Below are positions 39,619 through 48,285 of a stretch of DNA of 64,000 nt, in pieces (the first letter of the stretch is position 1; the number at the start of each line of letters is the position of its first letter). Both the position numbers and the translations under genes were made by a program. The stretch is from JASHPR01 sp963795055 (lineage in GTDB: Bacteria > Actinomycetota > Actinomycetes > Streptosporangiales > Streptosporangiaceae), in the NCBI GenBank assembly GCA_963795055.1, contig CAWCGJ010000025.1, positions 186,001-250,000 of the forward strand, given 5' to 3'. The notes beneath the pieces were generated by a model. That model was not told the origin of the DNA. It worked only from the letters and a program-made list of their open reading frames with translations, and made no database searches.

Positions 39619-42411
39619 TCAGCCCGGCGCCTCTCGGCCGAGGGCCAAGTCCACCGCCTGGGCGCGGGACAACCCGGCACCCGAACGGTAGGCGGCATCG
39701 TACGCCTCGTCCCCCATGATCTGACGAAGGCTGCCCTGCTCCCGCTCGCTGAGCTGCCGCTCCGGGTCGGTCAGCGAGATGCTCCCGACCGCGATGGCGG
39801 CGCTCAAGTCCTTGTCGGCGGCGCCGTGCAGGCGTGCGGCCCGGACATGATCCCCTTGCCACGCGGCGCAGCACGCCGCGCCGAACAGCAGTTCGCTGAC
39901 GTCCAGGTGCAGGCCGATCCGTCGCGCCACCAGCAGGCAGCGCCTGATCAGGGGCGCGGCCTCCTCGGGCTGGCCCTGGATGAGCAGCAGGATGGCGAAG
40001 TCGGTCCGCATGAAGTACAGGAAGGCCTCGGCACCGGCCTTCTCGGCCGTGGCGATGGCCTCGGTGATATGGGCCCGGGCGTCCTCGAGCCGCCCGGCCT
40101 TGACGTCCAGGGCACTGATCTGGTGCATTTCCATCGCCGCGGACATGTCGTCGCCGGACTGGCGGAAGCAGTCCAGCGCCTCGAGGCGGACGCGGCGGTT
40201 CTCGTCGTCACTGCCGCCGGTGGTGAGACAGGCCAGCAGCTCGCCTTGCAGGTGCACGTCGCCGAGCTCGCGGGCGATCGCGACGCCGTCGCGGCCGAAC
40301 CGCCGCAGCCGGGCCACGTCGCCGCGAAAGTAGGCCACGCTGCCCATGACGAGCAGGGCCCGCGCCTCCAGGCGCCGGTCGCCGAGCTCGCGCGCCATGC
40401 TCAGGGCCCGCTCGGCGCACTGCCCGGCAAAGGTACGCGCGTCGGCGTCCAGCCGCAGCAGTATCCCGGTCAGCCAGGCGATGGCGATGAGCGCTTCGGC
40501 GTGCAGCAGGTCCGGCCGGGGGTCGGCCGGATCCACCCCGCTGCGCAGCCAGGCGAGCACGTCGGTGTGTCCCTTGCCCATGGCGAACCACTGCAGCCAG
40601 ACGCCGAGCCGCAGCACGTCATCGGTGCGGCCCTCGTCGGCCAGGTGGGTGGCCGCGGCGCGCAGGTTTTCCCATTCGGGATCCAGCCGCCCCAGCCAGT
40701 CACCCTGTCCGTGCCCGGACAGCGCGGGCGCCGCCTCCTGCGCGAGGCCCAGGAAGTAACCGGCGTGCCGGTCCCGGGCCGCTACGACCTCAGCCTCGCC
40801 GCCCGATCTCAGAAGTTCCTGCGCCGCGTACTGCCTGATCGTGTCGAGCAGCCGGTAACGGACCGACCCGGGCATCCGGTCGGCCACCACGAGGCTCTTG
40901 TCGACCAGCGAGCCGAGCAGGTCCATCACGTCGAAGGCATCGACGCCGCCGTCCGCGCAGATCGCCTCGGCCCCCTCGAGTTCGAAGCCCCCAGCGAACA
41001 CCGAAAGCCGTCGTAGCGTCTCCCGCTCGGGCTCGTGGAGCAGGCCGAAGGACCAGTCGACCGCGGCCTGCAGGGTCTGCTGCCGGGGCATGGCGTTGCG
41101 GCTGCCGCCGGTGAGCAGGCGGAACCGCTGGTCCAGCCGCTGGCTGATCTGCTGGATAGACATCGACGACAGCCGGGCCGCCGCGAGCTCGAGCGCCAGC
41201 GGGATGCCGTCCAGTCGGCGGCAGACCGACGCGACCAGCGACGCGGTGTCCTCATCGAGGCGGAAGCCGGAGTCGTGCGCCTGCGCCCGGTCCACGAAGA
41301 GCCGGGCGGCGTCGGACCCGGCGATCTCGTCCACGGCCTCCGCCTCGCCCGGCGGCAGCGACAGCGACGGCACGCGGTACACCTGCTCACCGTCGAGACC
41401 CAGCGGCTCGCGTGAAGTAGCCAGGATGCGGAGCCGGGGACAGTCGCGGACCAGGAGGCCGCAGAGCTTGGCGGCAGCGTCGATCACGTGCTCGCAGTTG
41501 TCCAGCAGGATGAGCGTGTCCTGCTCGCGCAGCGATTCCGTCAGCGACTCCAGCAGCGGCTGCTGCCCGCCAGGATCGGCCAGCCCGAGCACGGCGGCGA
41601 CGGCGGCCGGGATCTGCTCGCCCTCGGTCAGCGGCGCGAGGTCGGCGAACCATACGCCGTCCCTGGCCTCGTCCAGCAGCTCGGCCGCGGCCTGCAGCGC
41701 GAGGCGCGTTTTCCCGCAGCCGCCGGCCCCGGTGAGGGTGACCAGGCGCGCGGACCCGACCAGCCTGCGCACGTCCTGCACTTCCTGCTGCCGGCCGACG
41801 AACGCGCTGAGCTGGCCGGGCAGGTTGTTCGGCAGCTCCGGGTTGTCCAGCGACGCCAGCGGCGGGAAGCTCGGGGCCAGGAATTCCGCTTCGAGCTGGA
41901 AGACGCGCTCGGGGCGGCCGAGGTCCTTCAGCCGGTGCAGGCCCAGATCCCGCAACGTCACGCCTTCGGGGAGGATCTCGGACAGTAGTTCCGCCGTGGC
42001 GCCGGAGATGAGCACCTGTCCGCCGTGGGCGACGGCTTCGAGCCGGGCCGTGCGGTTGACGACCGGTCCGAAGTAGTCGTTGTCGCGCTCCTCGCACACG
42101 CCGGTGTGCAGGCCCATCCGCGCCCGGATCGGCCGGCTGGTCGGCCACCGCTCCGCGGCCAGCGCCTGCTGGGCGGCGAGCACCGCGCCCAGCGCCGCCT
42201 GGGGCGTGGCAAAGGAGGCGCAGAAGGCGTCACCCACGGTCTTGAACACGAAGCCGCCGGCCTTCCCGATGGCGGCGCGGAGCACCTCGTCGTGACGGCG
42301 CAGGGCTCGGGCCATGAGTTCCGGCTCGGCTTCCCAGAGCCTCGTCGAGCCTTCGACGTCGGTGAAGAGCAGCGTGATCGTCCCCGTGGGGATCGCAGCC
42401 GTGCGGCTCAC
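39619..42411 (-). CDS. Adenylate/guanylate cyclase-NB-ARC ATPase regulator
   Basis: The 930-residue protein starts with a class III cyclase domain (about 1-180): LLFTDVEGSTRLWEAEPEL (metal Asp), FVFKTVGDAFCASF (Lys and second Asp) and YFGPVVNRTARLEAVAHGGQ (Asn/Arg). Then comes an NB-ARC-like ATPase (about 220-520): Walker A TGAGGCGKTRLALQ, Walker B DTLILLDNCEHV and TSREPLGL. The rest is helical, TPR-like repeats. No C-terminal LuxR helix is obvious. The layout matches mycobacterial regulators such as Rv1358 and Rv0891c in part. Catalytic residues look complete, so it may make cAMP. The GTG at 42411 is chosen as the domain starts right after it. Confidence 0.88.
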   Translation of the reverse strand: MSRTAAIPTGTITLLFTDVEGSTRLWEAEPELMARALRRHDEVLRAAIGKAGGFVFKTVGDAFCASFATPQAALGAVLAAQQALAAERWPTSRPIRARMGLHTGVCEERDNDYFGPVVNRTARLEAVAHGGQVLISGATAELLSEILPEGVTLRDLGLHRLKDLGRPERVFQLEAEFLAPSFPPLASLDNPELPNNLPGQLSAFVGRQQEVQDVRRLVGSARLVTLTGAGGCGKTRLALQAAAELLDEARDGVWFADLAPLTEGEQIPAAVAAVLGLADPGGQQPLLESLTESLREQDTLILLDNCEHVIDAAAKLCGLLVRDCPRLRILATSREPLGLDGEQVYRVPSLSLPPGEAEAVDEIAGSDAARLFVDRAQAHDSGFRLDEDTASLVASVCRRLDGIPLALELAAARLSSMSIQQISQRLDQRFRLLTGGSRNAMPRQQTLQAAVDWSFGLLHEPERETLRRLSVFAGGFELEGAEAICADGGVDAFDVMDLLGSLVDKSLVVADRMPGSVRYRLLDTIRQYAAQELLRSGGEAEVVAARDRHAGYFLGLAQEAAPALSGHGQGDWLGRLDPEWENLRAAATHLADEGRTDDVLRLGVWLQWFAMGKGHTDVLAWLRSGVDPADPRPDLLHAEALIAIAWLTGILLRLDADARTFAGQCAERALSMARELGDRRLEARALLVMGSVAYFRGDVARLRRFGRDGVAIARELGDVHLQGELLACLTTGGSDDENRRVRLEALDCFRQSGDDMSAAMEMHQISALDVKAGRLEDARAHITEAIATAEKAGAEAFLYFMRTDFAILLLIQGQPEEAAPLIRRCLLVARRIGLHLDVSELLFGAACCAAWQGDHVRAARLHGAADKDLSAAIAVGSISLTDPERQLSEREQGSLRQIMGDEAYDAAYRSGAGLSRAQAVDLALGREAPG

Positions 42412-42843
42412 GTGCGCAGGATACGCCGGCCCGAACGGTCCGGCTGGCACGCCAGGCCGGGGCCAGGACCGACCGACCACGCCAGGAGCCCAGCCTGGCA
42501 GGTAAAGGCCGGGTCAAGACCCCGGTCGGGGCAACCTAGACGGTGTATCAGGGCCGGGGTAGCCTGACTCTAACTTTCATGAGGGTATCCAGACTCATGG
42601 AAAGCCGGTCATGGCAGTCGTATTGGCGGCCGGGGCGGGCGTGGGTAGGGGGACACGGCAATGACCTTGAACTGCTAGCCGGCACGGCACCGCCCGTTAT
42701 CGCTAACGCAGCGTTAATGGCGAGCGGGCGATTGGTATGACCGCATCTGCTATCTGCTGCTGACGCAGGCTTGCGAATCCTGCCCGGGGACGCGCCCGCG
42801 CCGGACACACCTATTGGATCCTTACGATTTCGGGAGCGCCCTG
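42412..42843. other. 430-base intergenic region between two divergent signalling genes
   Basis: No credible gene is present. The region is less GC-rich than its surroundings, as expected for two promoters. It contains TAACGC-A-GCGTTA (42704-42716), an exact inverted repeat flanked by TCGC and GCGA, about 130 bp before the kinase start. A TTG frame at 42814 extends the kinase gene by ten codons. Confidence 0.55.
42704..42716 (+). promoter_or_regulatory. Palindrome upstream of the Ser/Thr kinase gene
   Basis: TAACGCAGCGTTA is a 6+1+6 perfect inverted repeat, extended by TCGC and GCGA arms outside. It is a good candidate for a regulator site, but no known consensus fits. Confidence 0.4.
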
Positions 42844-44532
42844 ATGCCTGTGCTACCCATGGTTGGAGATGAGTTCGCGGGCTACCGGCTGCGCGCCGTG
42901 GTCGGACGCGGCGGGATGAGCGTGGTCTACCAGGCCGAGAACCCGCGTCTGGGCAGCGTGGTCGCGCTGAAGGTACTCGCCCCCGAGATCGCCACCGACG
43001 ACGTTTTCCGCGCGCGGTTCCTTGAGGAGTCGCGCATCGCCGCCTCGCTGAATCACCCGAACGTGATCCCCATCTACGACATGGGGCCGTACGAGGACCT
43101 GCTCTACATCGCCATGCGGTACGTGGCCGGGACCGACCTGCGCGCGATGCTGAAGAAGCATTCCCCCCTCACGCCCGGCGACGCCGTCTTCCTGACCGGC
43201 CAGGCCGCGCGGGCGCTCGACGCGGCGCACCGCAAGGGCCTGGTCCACCGCGACGTCAAGCCGGGGAACCTGCTCATCGAGCACGGCCAGGACGGCGATC
43301 CCGACCACGTCTACCTGTCGGACTTCGGCATCACCAAGTACATGCTGTCGCGCAGCGGCCTGACCAAGACCGGCGAATTCCTCGGGACGATCGATTACGT
43401 CGCTCCCGAGCAGATCCAGGAAACGCCGGTGGATGGCCGGGCCGACGAGTACTCGCTGGGCTGCGTGCTCTACGAGTGCCTCACCGGCCGGGTGCCGTTC
43501 CCGAAGGAACGCGACGCCGCGATCATCTGGGCCCACGTCGAGGAAATGCCCCTGCCGCCCAGTACCCTGCAGCCCGAGTTGCCGCCGGCCGTCGACGACG
43601 TCTTCGCCCGGGTCCTGGCCAAGAAGCCGGAGGACCGCTACGCGACCTGCCGCGAGTTCGTCGACGCAGCCCGCGCGTCGCTCGGGATCGCGGCGACCCA
43701 GGCGGGGACCAGCGGCGCGGCCACCGCGATCCGCGCGCAGGACACCGCCGCCGCGCCGCCGGAGGTGATCAGCCAGCGAGGGTCTGTGCCCCCGCCGGCC
43801 GCGGGCGGCCGGACCGGCCGCGACGAGCCCGCTCCCGAGTCGCACGGGCAGCGGCCGCGCCGGCGCTGGGGCTGGGTCGCGGCCGTGGCCGCCGTGGTCC
43901 TGATCGCGGCGGGCGTGGGCGCCTTCTTCGCGACGCGCAGCAGCCCCCCGGCGAAGAGCCACGGCAACAGCATGCCCATGTCGCGGACGATGCCCTTCCG
44001 CGCCAGCTCCAGCTCGCTCGACAGGGCGCTGGTCCTGGCCAACCAGAGCCCGTTGTCGATGGGCTTCCTGCCGACCAGCAGCTGCCACAACCAGAGCACG
44101 ACGATGGTGACCTGCACGAACCCCACCCTCGCCATCACCTCGGTCACCTTCCGCACCTATCCGTCGCTCAAGGCTCTCTACGCGGCCTACCAGGCCGAGG
44201 TCCAGTCGGTTTCGCACGCGGCCTTCAAGCCCAACGTCAGCAACTGCAGCGACATCGACACCGACGGCGAGACCAGCTGGAACCATTCGTTCCTGCATTC
44301 GACGGCTTATTCGATGGCGCAGTCGGAAGCGGGAATGCTGAACCCGGAGACGCAGGCGGCGGGCCGCATGTTCTGCTATCTCGACAGTTCCAGCCAGGAG
44401 CACATCGTGTGGACCCAGACCGACGGCCGCCTCCTGGCGTTTGTGGCCGGCGGGCCGCATCCGAACGTCTACGACTGGTGGCACGGCGTCCACCACGACA
44501 TCAGCTTCAACGGCCAGGTCATGAAGATGTGA
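42844..44532 (+). CDS. Receptor-like Ser/Thr protein kinase (PknB type) with unknown extracellular domain
   Basis: The 562-residue protein has a full eukaryotic-type kinase domain (about 12-275): glycine loop VGRGGMSVVYQA, Lys43 in VALKVL, Glu in helix C (FLEESRIAASLNHPN), HRDVKPGNLL, SDFGITKYM and APEQ. A disordered juxtamembrane linker and one membrane helix (WGWVAAVAAVVLIAAGVGAF) follow. The outer part of about 170 residues has four cysteines (SSCHNQ, VTCTNP, SNCSDI, MFCYLD) and no PASTA repeats. ATG 42844 has GGGAG six bases before; TTG 42814 is an alternative. The signal and substrates are unknown. Confidence 0.93.
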   Translation: MPVLPMVGDEFAGYRLRAVVGRGGMSVVYQAENPRLGSVVALKVLAPEIATDDVFRARFLEESRIAASLNHPNVIPIYDMGPYEDLLYIAMRYVAGTDLRAMLKKHSPLTPGDAVFLTGQAARALDAAHRKGLVHRDVKPGNLLIEHGQDGDPDHVYLSDFGITKYMLSRSGLTKTGEFLGTIDYVAPEQIQETPVDGRADEYSLGCVLYECLTGRVPFPKERDAAIIWAHVEEMPLPPSTLQPELPPAVDDVFARVLAKKPEDRYATCREFVDAARASLGIAATQAGTSGAATAIRAQDTAAAPPEVISQRGSVPPPAAGGRTGRDEPAPESHGQRPRRRWGWVAAVAAVVLIAAGVGAFFATRSSPPAKSHGNSMPMSRTMPFRASSSSLDRALVLANQSPLSMGFLPTSSCHNQSTTMVTCTNPTLAITSVTFRTYPSLKALYAAYQAEVQSVSHAAFKPNVSNCSDIDTDGETSWNHSFLHSTAYSMAQSEAGMLNPETQAAGRMFCYLDSSSQEHIVWTQTDGRLLAFVAGGPHPNVYDWWHGVHHDISFNGQVMKM

Positions 44533-44542
44533 CCGCCCGGTC

Positions 44543-45262
44543 CTAGGGAGCGAGCAGCGCCTCGAGCTGCCCGCCGTCCCGGACCGACGCGAGGTCGGGG
44601 TCCCGGCGCGCGTTGGCACGGACGTCGGGATTGAGCGTGACCGCCTCCCGGAGCGCCGCGGCCGCCAGGTCGAGCCCGGCCCGGGCCAGCGCGCAGGCGA
44701 GGTTGTAGCTGGCCATGCCGCGGGCCGGGCCGGGGGCGCCGAGGTACCCGGCCGTGGCGACGCCGTGCGCGGCCAGGTTGACCGCGCGGTCCGGCCGGCC
44801 GTGCCCGAGGTAATACTCGCCGAGGTGGCCGGCCGGGTGCCAGAACCCCCGGACGATGACCTGCAGCCAGAGCTGGCGGCCGCGCAGCCAGGGGTGCCGT
44901 GACGGGTTGCGGAGGTCATCGGCGCTCGTCGCGTGCACCCCGGCGATCAGCTCGCCGGTCACCGCGCGGCTGTCCGCGGCGACCGCGTCCGCGGGCCGGG
45001 CCGCATAGCCGCGGTACAACTCGCCGGAGGTGTGATCGATCTCGCCGAACTCCGGCGGGACCTGGCCCCGCTCGATCGCCTGCAGCCGCTGAACCTGCTG
45101 GCGCTTGAACTCGGTGGTGTGCGCGACGAGCGGCACCGCGGCCCAGCACTGCGGGCCGCCCGGCTCGGCGGCGGGCGCGACCGCCAGCAGCATCTGCTCT
45201 TCGGCCCCGGCGAAGCCGAGCAGCCCGATGATCACGCCTTTCAGTTGCGCGACGCTCAGCAT
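44543..45262 (-). CDS. DinB-like protein with C-terminal TPR-like segment
   Basis: The 239-residue product starts MLSVAQLKGVIIGLLGFAGA; the first 150 residues look like a DinB-fold bundle (LVAHTTEFKRQQVQRLQAIE, PWLRGRQLWLQVIVRGFWHP with conserved His). The last 80 have a tetratricopeptide pattern (ARGMASYNLACALARAGLDL with AAAALREAVTLNPDVR). Substrate unknown. The ATG overlaps the 3' end of the upstream methyltransferase gene by seven bases, so the two are coupled. Confidence 0.75.
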   Translation of the reverse strand: MLSVAQLKGVIIGLLGFAGAEEQMLLAVAPAAEPGGPQCWAAVPLVAHTTEFKRQQVQRLQAIERGQVPPEFGEIDHTSGELYRGYAARPADAVAADSRAVTGELIAGVHATSADDLRNPSRHPWLRGRQLWLQVIVRGFWHPAGHLGEYYLGHGRPDRAVNLAAHGVATAGYLGAPGPARGMASYNLACALARAGLDLAAAALREAVTLNPDVRANARRDPDLASVRDGGQLEALLAP

Positions 45263-45867
45263 GTCGTTGTCTCTACGCTGGGCCCGGCCTCCCGCCCGCC
45301 GCACCCGGCCGGCTTGTGCGCGACGAATTTGAGGGTCTCGTCCACGGTGATGGTGATCTCGCCGAAACCGAGGGTCTGCAGGCGGCCGAGCAGCCAGGCC
45401 GGGTCGACGGGGTTGTAGGTGTCGCCGGCGTGGAAATGGTGCAGGTCGTTGCTGGCCAGGCTGTCCGAGCCGATGAGCACGCCGCCGGGCTTCAGCACCC
45501 GCAGCACCTCGGCCAGGATCTTGTTCTGCCGGGCCAGCGTGGGGACGTGGTGCAGCATGGTGAACGAGCCCGCCGAGTCGAAGGACTCGTCGGGGAAGCT
45601 CAGGTCGGCCGCGTCGCCGACGACGACCGCCACGTTGCCGCCCGCGTACTTGCCGGCCAGCACCGCGGCGGCGGTCGGGTCGACTTCCTGCGCGGTCAGC
45701 CGCCCCACCCGGTGCCGCAGCCATTCGGTCGCGGCACCTGGCCCGGGGCCGATCTCGATCATGTCCGCGCCCAGGTCCGCGTGCTGCGTAAGGGCGGGCA
45801 GGATCTCGCCCCGGATGTGCGCCGCCCACTCCGGGCTGGAGCACAGCTTGGCATGATCTTCGTTCAT
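45256..45867 (-). CDS. Class I SAM-dependent methyltransferase
   Basis: The 203-residue protein has motif I MIEIGPGPGAATEWLRHRVG (about 35-54), LTAQEVDPTAAAVLAGKY, VVVGDAADLSFPDESFDSAG (motif II) and ILAEVLRVLKPGGVLIGSDS. Such enzymes methylate small molecules; substrate unknown. ATG 45867 gives the first recognisable residues (MNEDHAKLCSSPEWA). It is divergent from an araC-type gene with 55 bp between chosen starts and precedes the DinB-like gene in an operon. Confidence 0.88.
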   Translation of the reverse strand: MNEDHAKLCSSPEWAAHIRGEILPALTQHADLGADMIEIGPGPGAATEWLRHRVGRLTAQEVDPTAAAVLAGKYAGGNVAVVVGDAADLSFPDESFDSAGSFTMLHHVPTLARQNKILAEVLRVLKPGGVLIGSDSLASNDLHHFHAGDTYNPVDPAWLLGRLQTLGFGEITITVDETLKFVAHKPAGCGGREAGPSVETTTC

Positions 45868-45922
45868 GCCCACGACGCTACGGCCGGGCCGGGCCGGGCC
45901 CAAGGGCGTAGGCTGCCATGTT

Positions 45923-46705
45923 GTGTCGCGGGACGGACATTGTGCCGCGGGGGAACCAGATCCGGCGGCGGCCGTGATCGTCGCGACCTTCCCCATGCCG
46001 GCGGGCCTGGTGTTTGACTGGCATACCCATCCCGATCACCAGCTCGCCTGGGCCGCCAGCGGCGTGCTCACGGTCCGCACCAGCGCGGCCGCCTGGGTCC
46101 TGCCGCCCAGCCGGGCGCTCTGGATCCCGGCCGGGGTGCGGCACGAGACCCTGTCGGCGGGCGCCGCCACCATGCGGACGCTGTACATCCGGCCTGAGCT
46201 GTGCCCGGTCGGCTGGCCCGACTGCACGCCGGTCTCGGCCAGCCCGCTGCTGGCCGAGCTCATCGGGTACCTGGAGGATCCCGGTCTCGGCTCCGAGCGC
46301 CGCGCGCACGCCGAGGCCGTGCTGGTCGACCTGCTGCAGCCCGTGGCGATGACGGCCATCGAGGTGCGCGTGCCCGCCCAGGAACCGGCCAGGCGGGTCG
46401 CCGAAGCGCTGGCCGCTGACCCGGCCGACGGCCGGACGCTGGCGCAGTGGGGCCGTCAGGTCGGCGCCAGCGAGCGGACCCTGGCCCGGGCCTTCGTCGC
46501 CGGGACCGGGCTCCCGTTCGGCCACTGGCGGACGCTGCTGCGTCTGCAGGCCGCCATGCCGGCCCTGGCCGCGGGCGAGCCGGTGGGGAACGTGGCCCGG
46601 CGGGTGGGTTACGAATCGGTCAGCGCGTTCGTCGCGGCGTTTCGCCGGCAGACCGGCCTGACCCCGGCCGGGTACTTCCGGGGCCCGCCGCGGCGGCCCG
46701 GCTGA
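45923..46705 (+). CDS. AraC-family transcriptional regulator
   Basis: The 260-residue product has a cupin-type sensor domain (FDWHTHPDHQLAWAASGVLT, LPPSRALWIPAGVRHET) and a C-terminal double HTH: RTLAQWGRQVGASERTLARA with FVAGTGLPFGHWRTLLRL and VGNVARRVGYESVSAFVAAF and RRQTGLTPAGYFR. The cupin part probably binds a small ligand. Divergent placement suggests control of the methyltransferase-DinB operon. I chose the GTG at 45923; the frame is also open from 45866, which would overlap the divergent start. Confidence 0.9.
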   Translation: MSRDGHCAAGEPDPAAAVIVATFPMPAGLVFDWHTHPDHQLAWAASGVLTVRTSAAAWVLPPSRALWIPAGVRHETLSAGAATMRTLYIRPELCPVGWPDCTPVSASPLLAELIGYLEDPGLGSERRAHAEAVLVDLLQPVAMTAIEVRVPAQEPARRVAEALAADPADGRTLAQWGRQVGASERTLARAFVAGTGLPFGHWRTLLRLQAAMPALAAGEPVGNVARRVGYESVSAFVAAFRRQTGLTPAGYFRGPPRRPG

Positions 46706-46723
46706 CCCTCCCCTCCGCCGGGG

Positions 46724-47884
46724 TCAGTCCGGCCCCAGGACCAGGCCGCTGGTCGGCACCCCGGTGCCGGCGGTGACCAGCACCGGCCCGTCGCCGCCGA
46801 CCTGGTTGACCGAGGTGCCGCGGACCTGGCGCACGCCCTCGGCGATCCCGTTCATGCCGTGGATGTACGCCTCGCCGAGCTGGCCGCCGTGCGGGTTGAC
46901 CGGCAGCCTCCCGCCGAGCTCGATCGCCCCGCCGGAGATGAAGTGCCTGGCCTCTCCGCGCGCGCAGAAACCGAGTTCCTCCAGCTGCAGCAGGACGTAC
47001 GGGGTGAAGTGGTCGTAGAGCACGGCGGTCCGCACGTCCTGCGGACCGACCCCCGCCTGCCGCCACAGCTGCCGGGCCACCACGCCCATCTCGGGCAGTC
47101 CCAGCTCATCGCGGTAGTAGCTGGTCATCACGTACTGGCCCGGGCTGCTGCCCTGGGCGGCCGCGCGGATCACCGCCGGGGCCTGCCGGAGGTCACGGGC
47201 CCGCTCGGCGCTGGTCACGACGACGGCCACGGCGCCGTCGCTCTCCTGGCAGCAGTCCAGCAGCCGCAGCGGCTCGACGATCCACCGGGACGCCTGGTGC
47301 TCGGCCAGCGTGACCGGCCGCCGGTAGAACCAGGCGTTCGGGTTGGCCGCCGCGTGGCGCCGGTCCGCGACCGTGACCGCGCCGAAGTCCTCGCTGGTGG
47401 CCCCGTAGTCGTGCATGTAGCGCCGGGCGATCATCGCGACGGTCGCGGCCGGCACGGCCAGGCCCATCGGGTAGTGCCAGCCGTTATCCACCCCGGAGGA
47501 GGTCGGCGCGGCCACCGCGGCCCGGGAGACCTGGCCGAACCGGTGCCCGGAACGCTCGTTCAGCGCCCGGTAGCACACCACCACCCGCGCGATCCCGGTC
47601 GCGACCGCCATCGCGGCCTGCTGCACGATCGCGCAGGCGGCGCCGCCACCGTAGCCCACGTGGCTGAAGAACGTCAGCTCGCCCAGGCCGAGCTCGCGGG
47701 CGAGCGCGATCTCGGCGGTGTTGTCCATGGTGAACGTCACCAGCCCGTCCACGTCGGACCGGCGCAGCCCGGCGTCGGCCAGCGCGGCCGAGGTCGCCTC
47801 GGCGGCCAGCCGCAGCTCGCTGCGCCCGGAGTCCTTGGAGAACTCGGTGGCCCCGATGCCGGCGATCGCCGCCCCGCCGATCAC
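46724..47884 (-). CDS. ltp2: Ltp2-like aldolase of steroid side-chain degradation
   Basis: The 386-residue product is a thiolase-superfamily lipid-transfer-type protein: GGAAIAGIGATEFSKDSGRS, VDGLVTFTMDNTAEIALARE, HVGYGGGAACAIVQQAAMAV, DYGATSEDFGAVTVADRRHA and NPHGGQLGEAYIHGMNGIAE. It follows chsH1 and chsH2, exactly as ltp2 (Rv3540c) does in mycobacteria. Ltp2 with the DUF35 part of ChsH2 performs retro-aldol cleavage that releases the steroid C17 ketone and propionyl-CoA. The GTG overlaps the chsH1 stop (GTGA). Confidence 0.92.
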   Translation of the reverse strand: MIGGAAIAGIGATEFSKDSGRSELRLAAEATSAALADAGLRRSDVDGLVTFTMDNTAEIALARELGLGELTFFSHVGYGGGAACAIVQQAAMAVATGIARVVVCYRALNERSGHRFGQVSRAAVAAPTSSGVDNGWHYPMGLAVPAATVAMIARRYMHDYGATSEDFGAVTVADRRHAAANPNAWFYRRPVTLAEHQASRWIVEPLRLLDCCQESDGAVAVVVTSAERARDLRQAPAVIRAAAQGSSPGQYVMTSYYRDELGLPEMGVVARQLWRQAGVGPQDVRTAVLYDHFTPYVLLQLEELGFCARGEARHFISGGAIELGGRLPVNPHGGQLGEAYIHGMNGIAEGVRQVRGTSVNQVGGDGPVLVTAGTGVPTSGLVLGPD

Positions 47885-48285
47885 GCTCCCCTCCCCCCGG
47901 CCGGCAGCACCAGCCGGACCGTGCCGGTCACGTGGTCGCCCAGGCGGCACCGGCCGGTCACCTCCACCACGCACTCGTCGCCGGCGCGTTCCGTCACCCG
48001 TCCGGAGAACGTGAGCGTGTCCCCGGCATAGCACGGCGCGCCCAGCCGGATCGCGACCTTGCGTACCAGCGCCCCGGGCCCGGCCCAGTCGGTGATGTAC
48101 CGCTGCACCAGGCCGGTCGTGGTGAGGATGTTGATGAAGATGTCCTTGCTGCCCCGTGCGACGGCCTTGTCCCGGTCGTGGTGCACGTCCTGGAAGTCCC
48201 GGGTGGCGATCGCGGAGGCGACCACGAACGTCGGGGTGACGTCGATCACCAGCTCCGGCAGGGCCACGCCGGTCTCGGCGGTCAT
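47881..48285 (-). CDS. chsH1: ChsH1-like MaoC hydratase subunit
   Basis: The 134-residue protein is a short MaoC-like hot-dog protein: FVVASAIATRDFQDVHHDRD carries the hydratase Asp/His motif (D-x-x-H-x-D), followed by ARGSKDIFINILTTTGLVQR and GDTLTFSGRVTERAGDECVV. ChsH1 pairs with ChsH2 to hydrate the unsaturated side-chain CoA ester. The ATG overlaps the chsH2 stop (ATGA), and its stop overlaps the ltp2 start, giving tight coupling of three genes. Confidence 0.92.
   Translation of the reverse strand: MTAETGVALPELVIDVTPTFVVASAIATRDFQDVHHDRDKAVARGSKDIFINILTTTGLVQRYITDWAGPGALVRKVAIRLGAPCYAGDTLTFSGRVTERAGDECVVEVTGRCRLGDHVTGTVRLVLPAGGRGA

Noticed and set aside
42548..42808. Minus-strand 86-codon frame in the cyclase-kinase intergenic region
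   Set aside because: No ribosome site, no family similarity, low-complexity composition, and it covers a promoter-like region.
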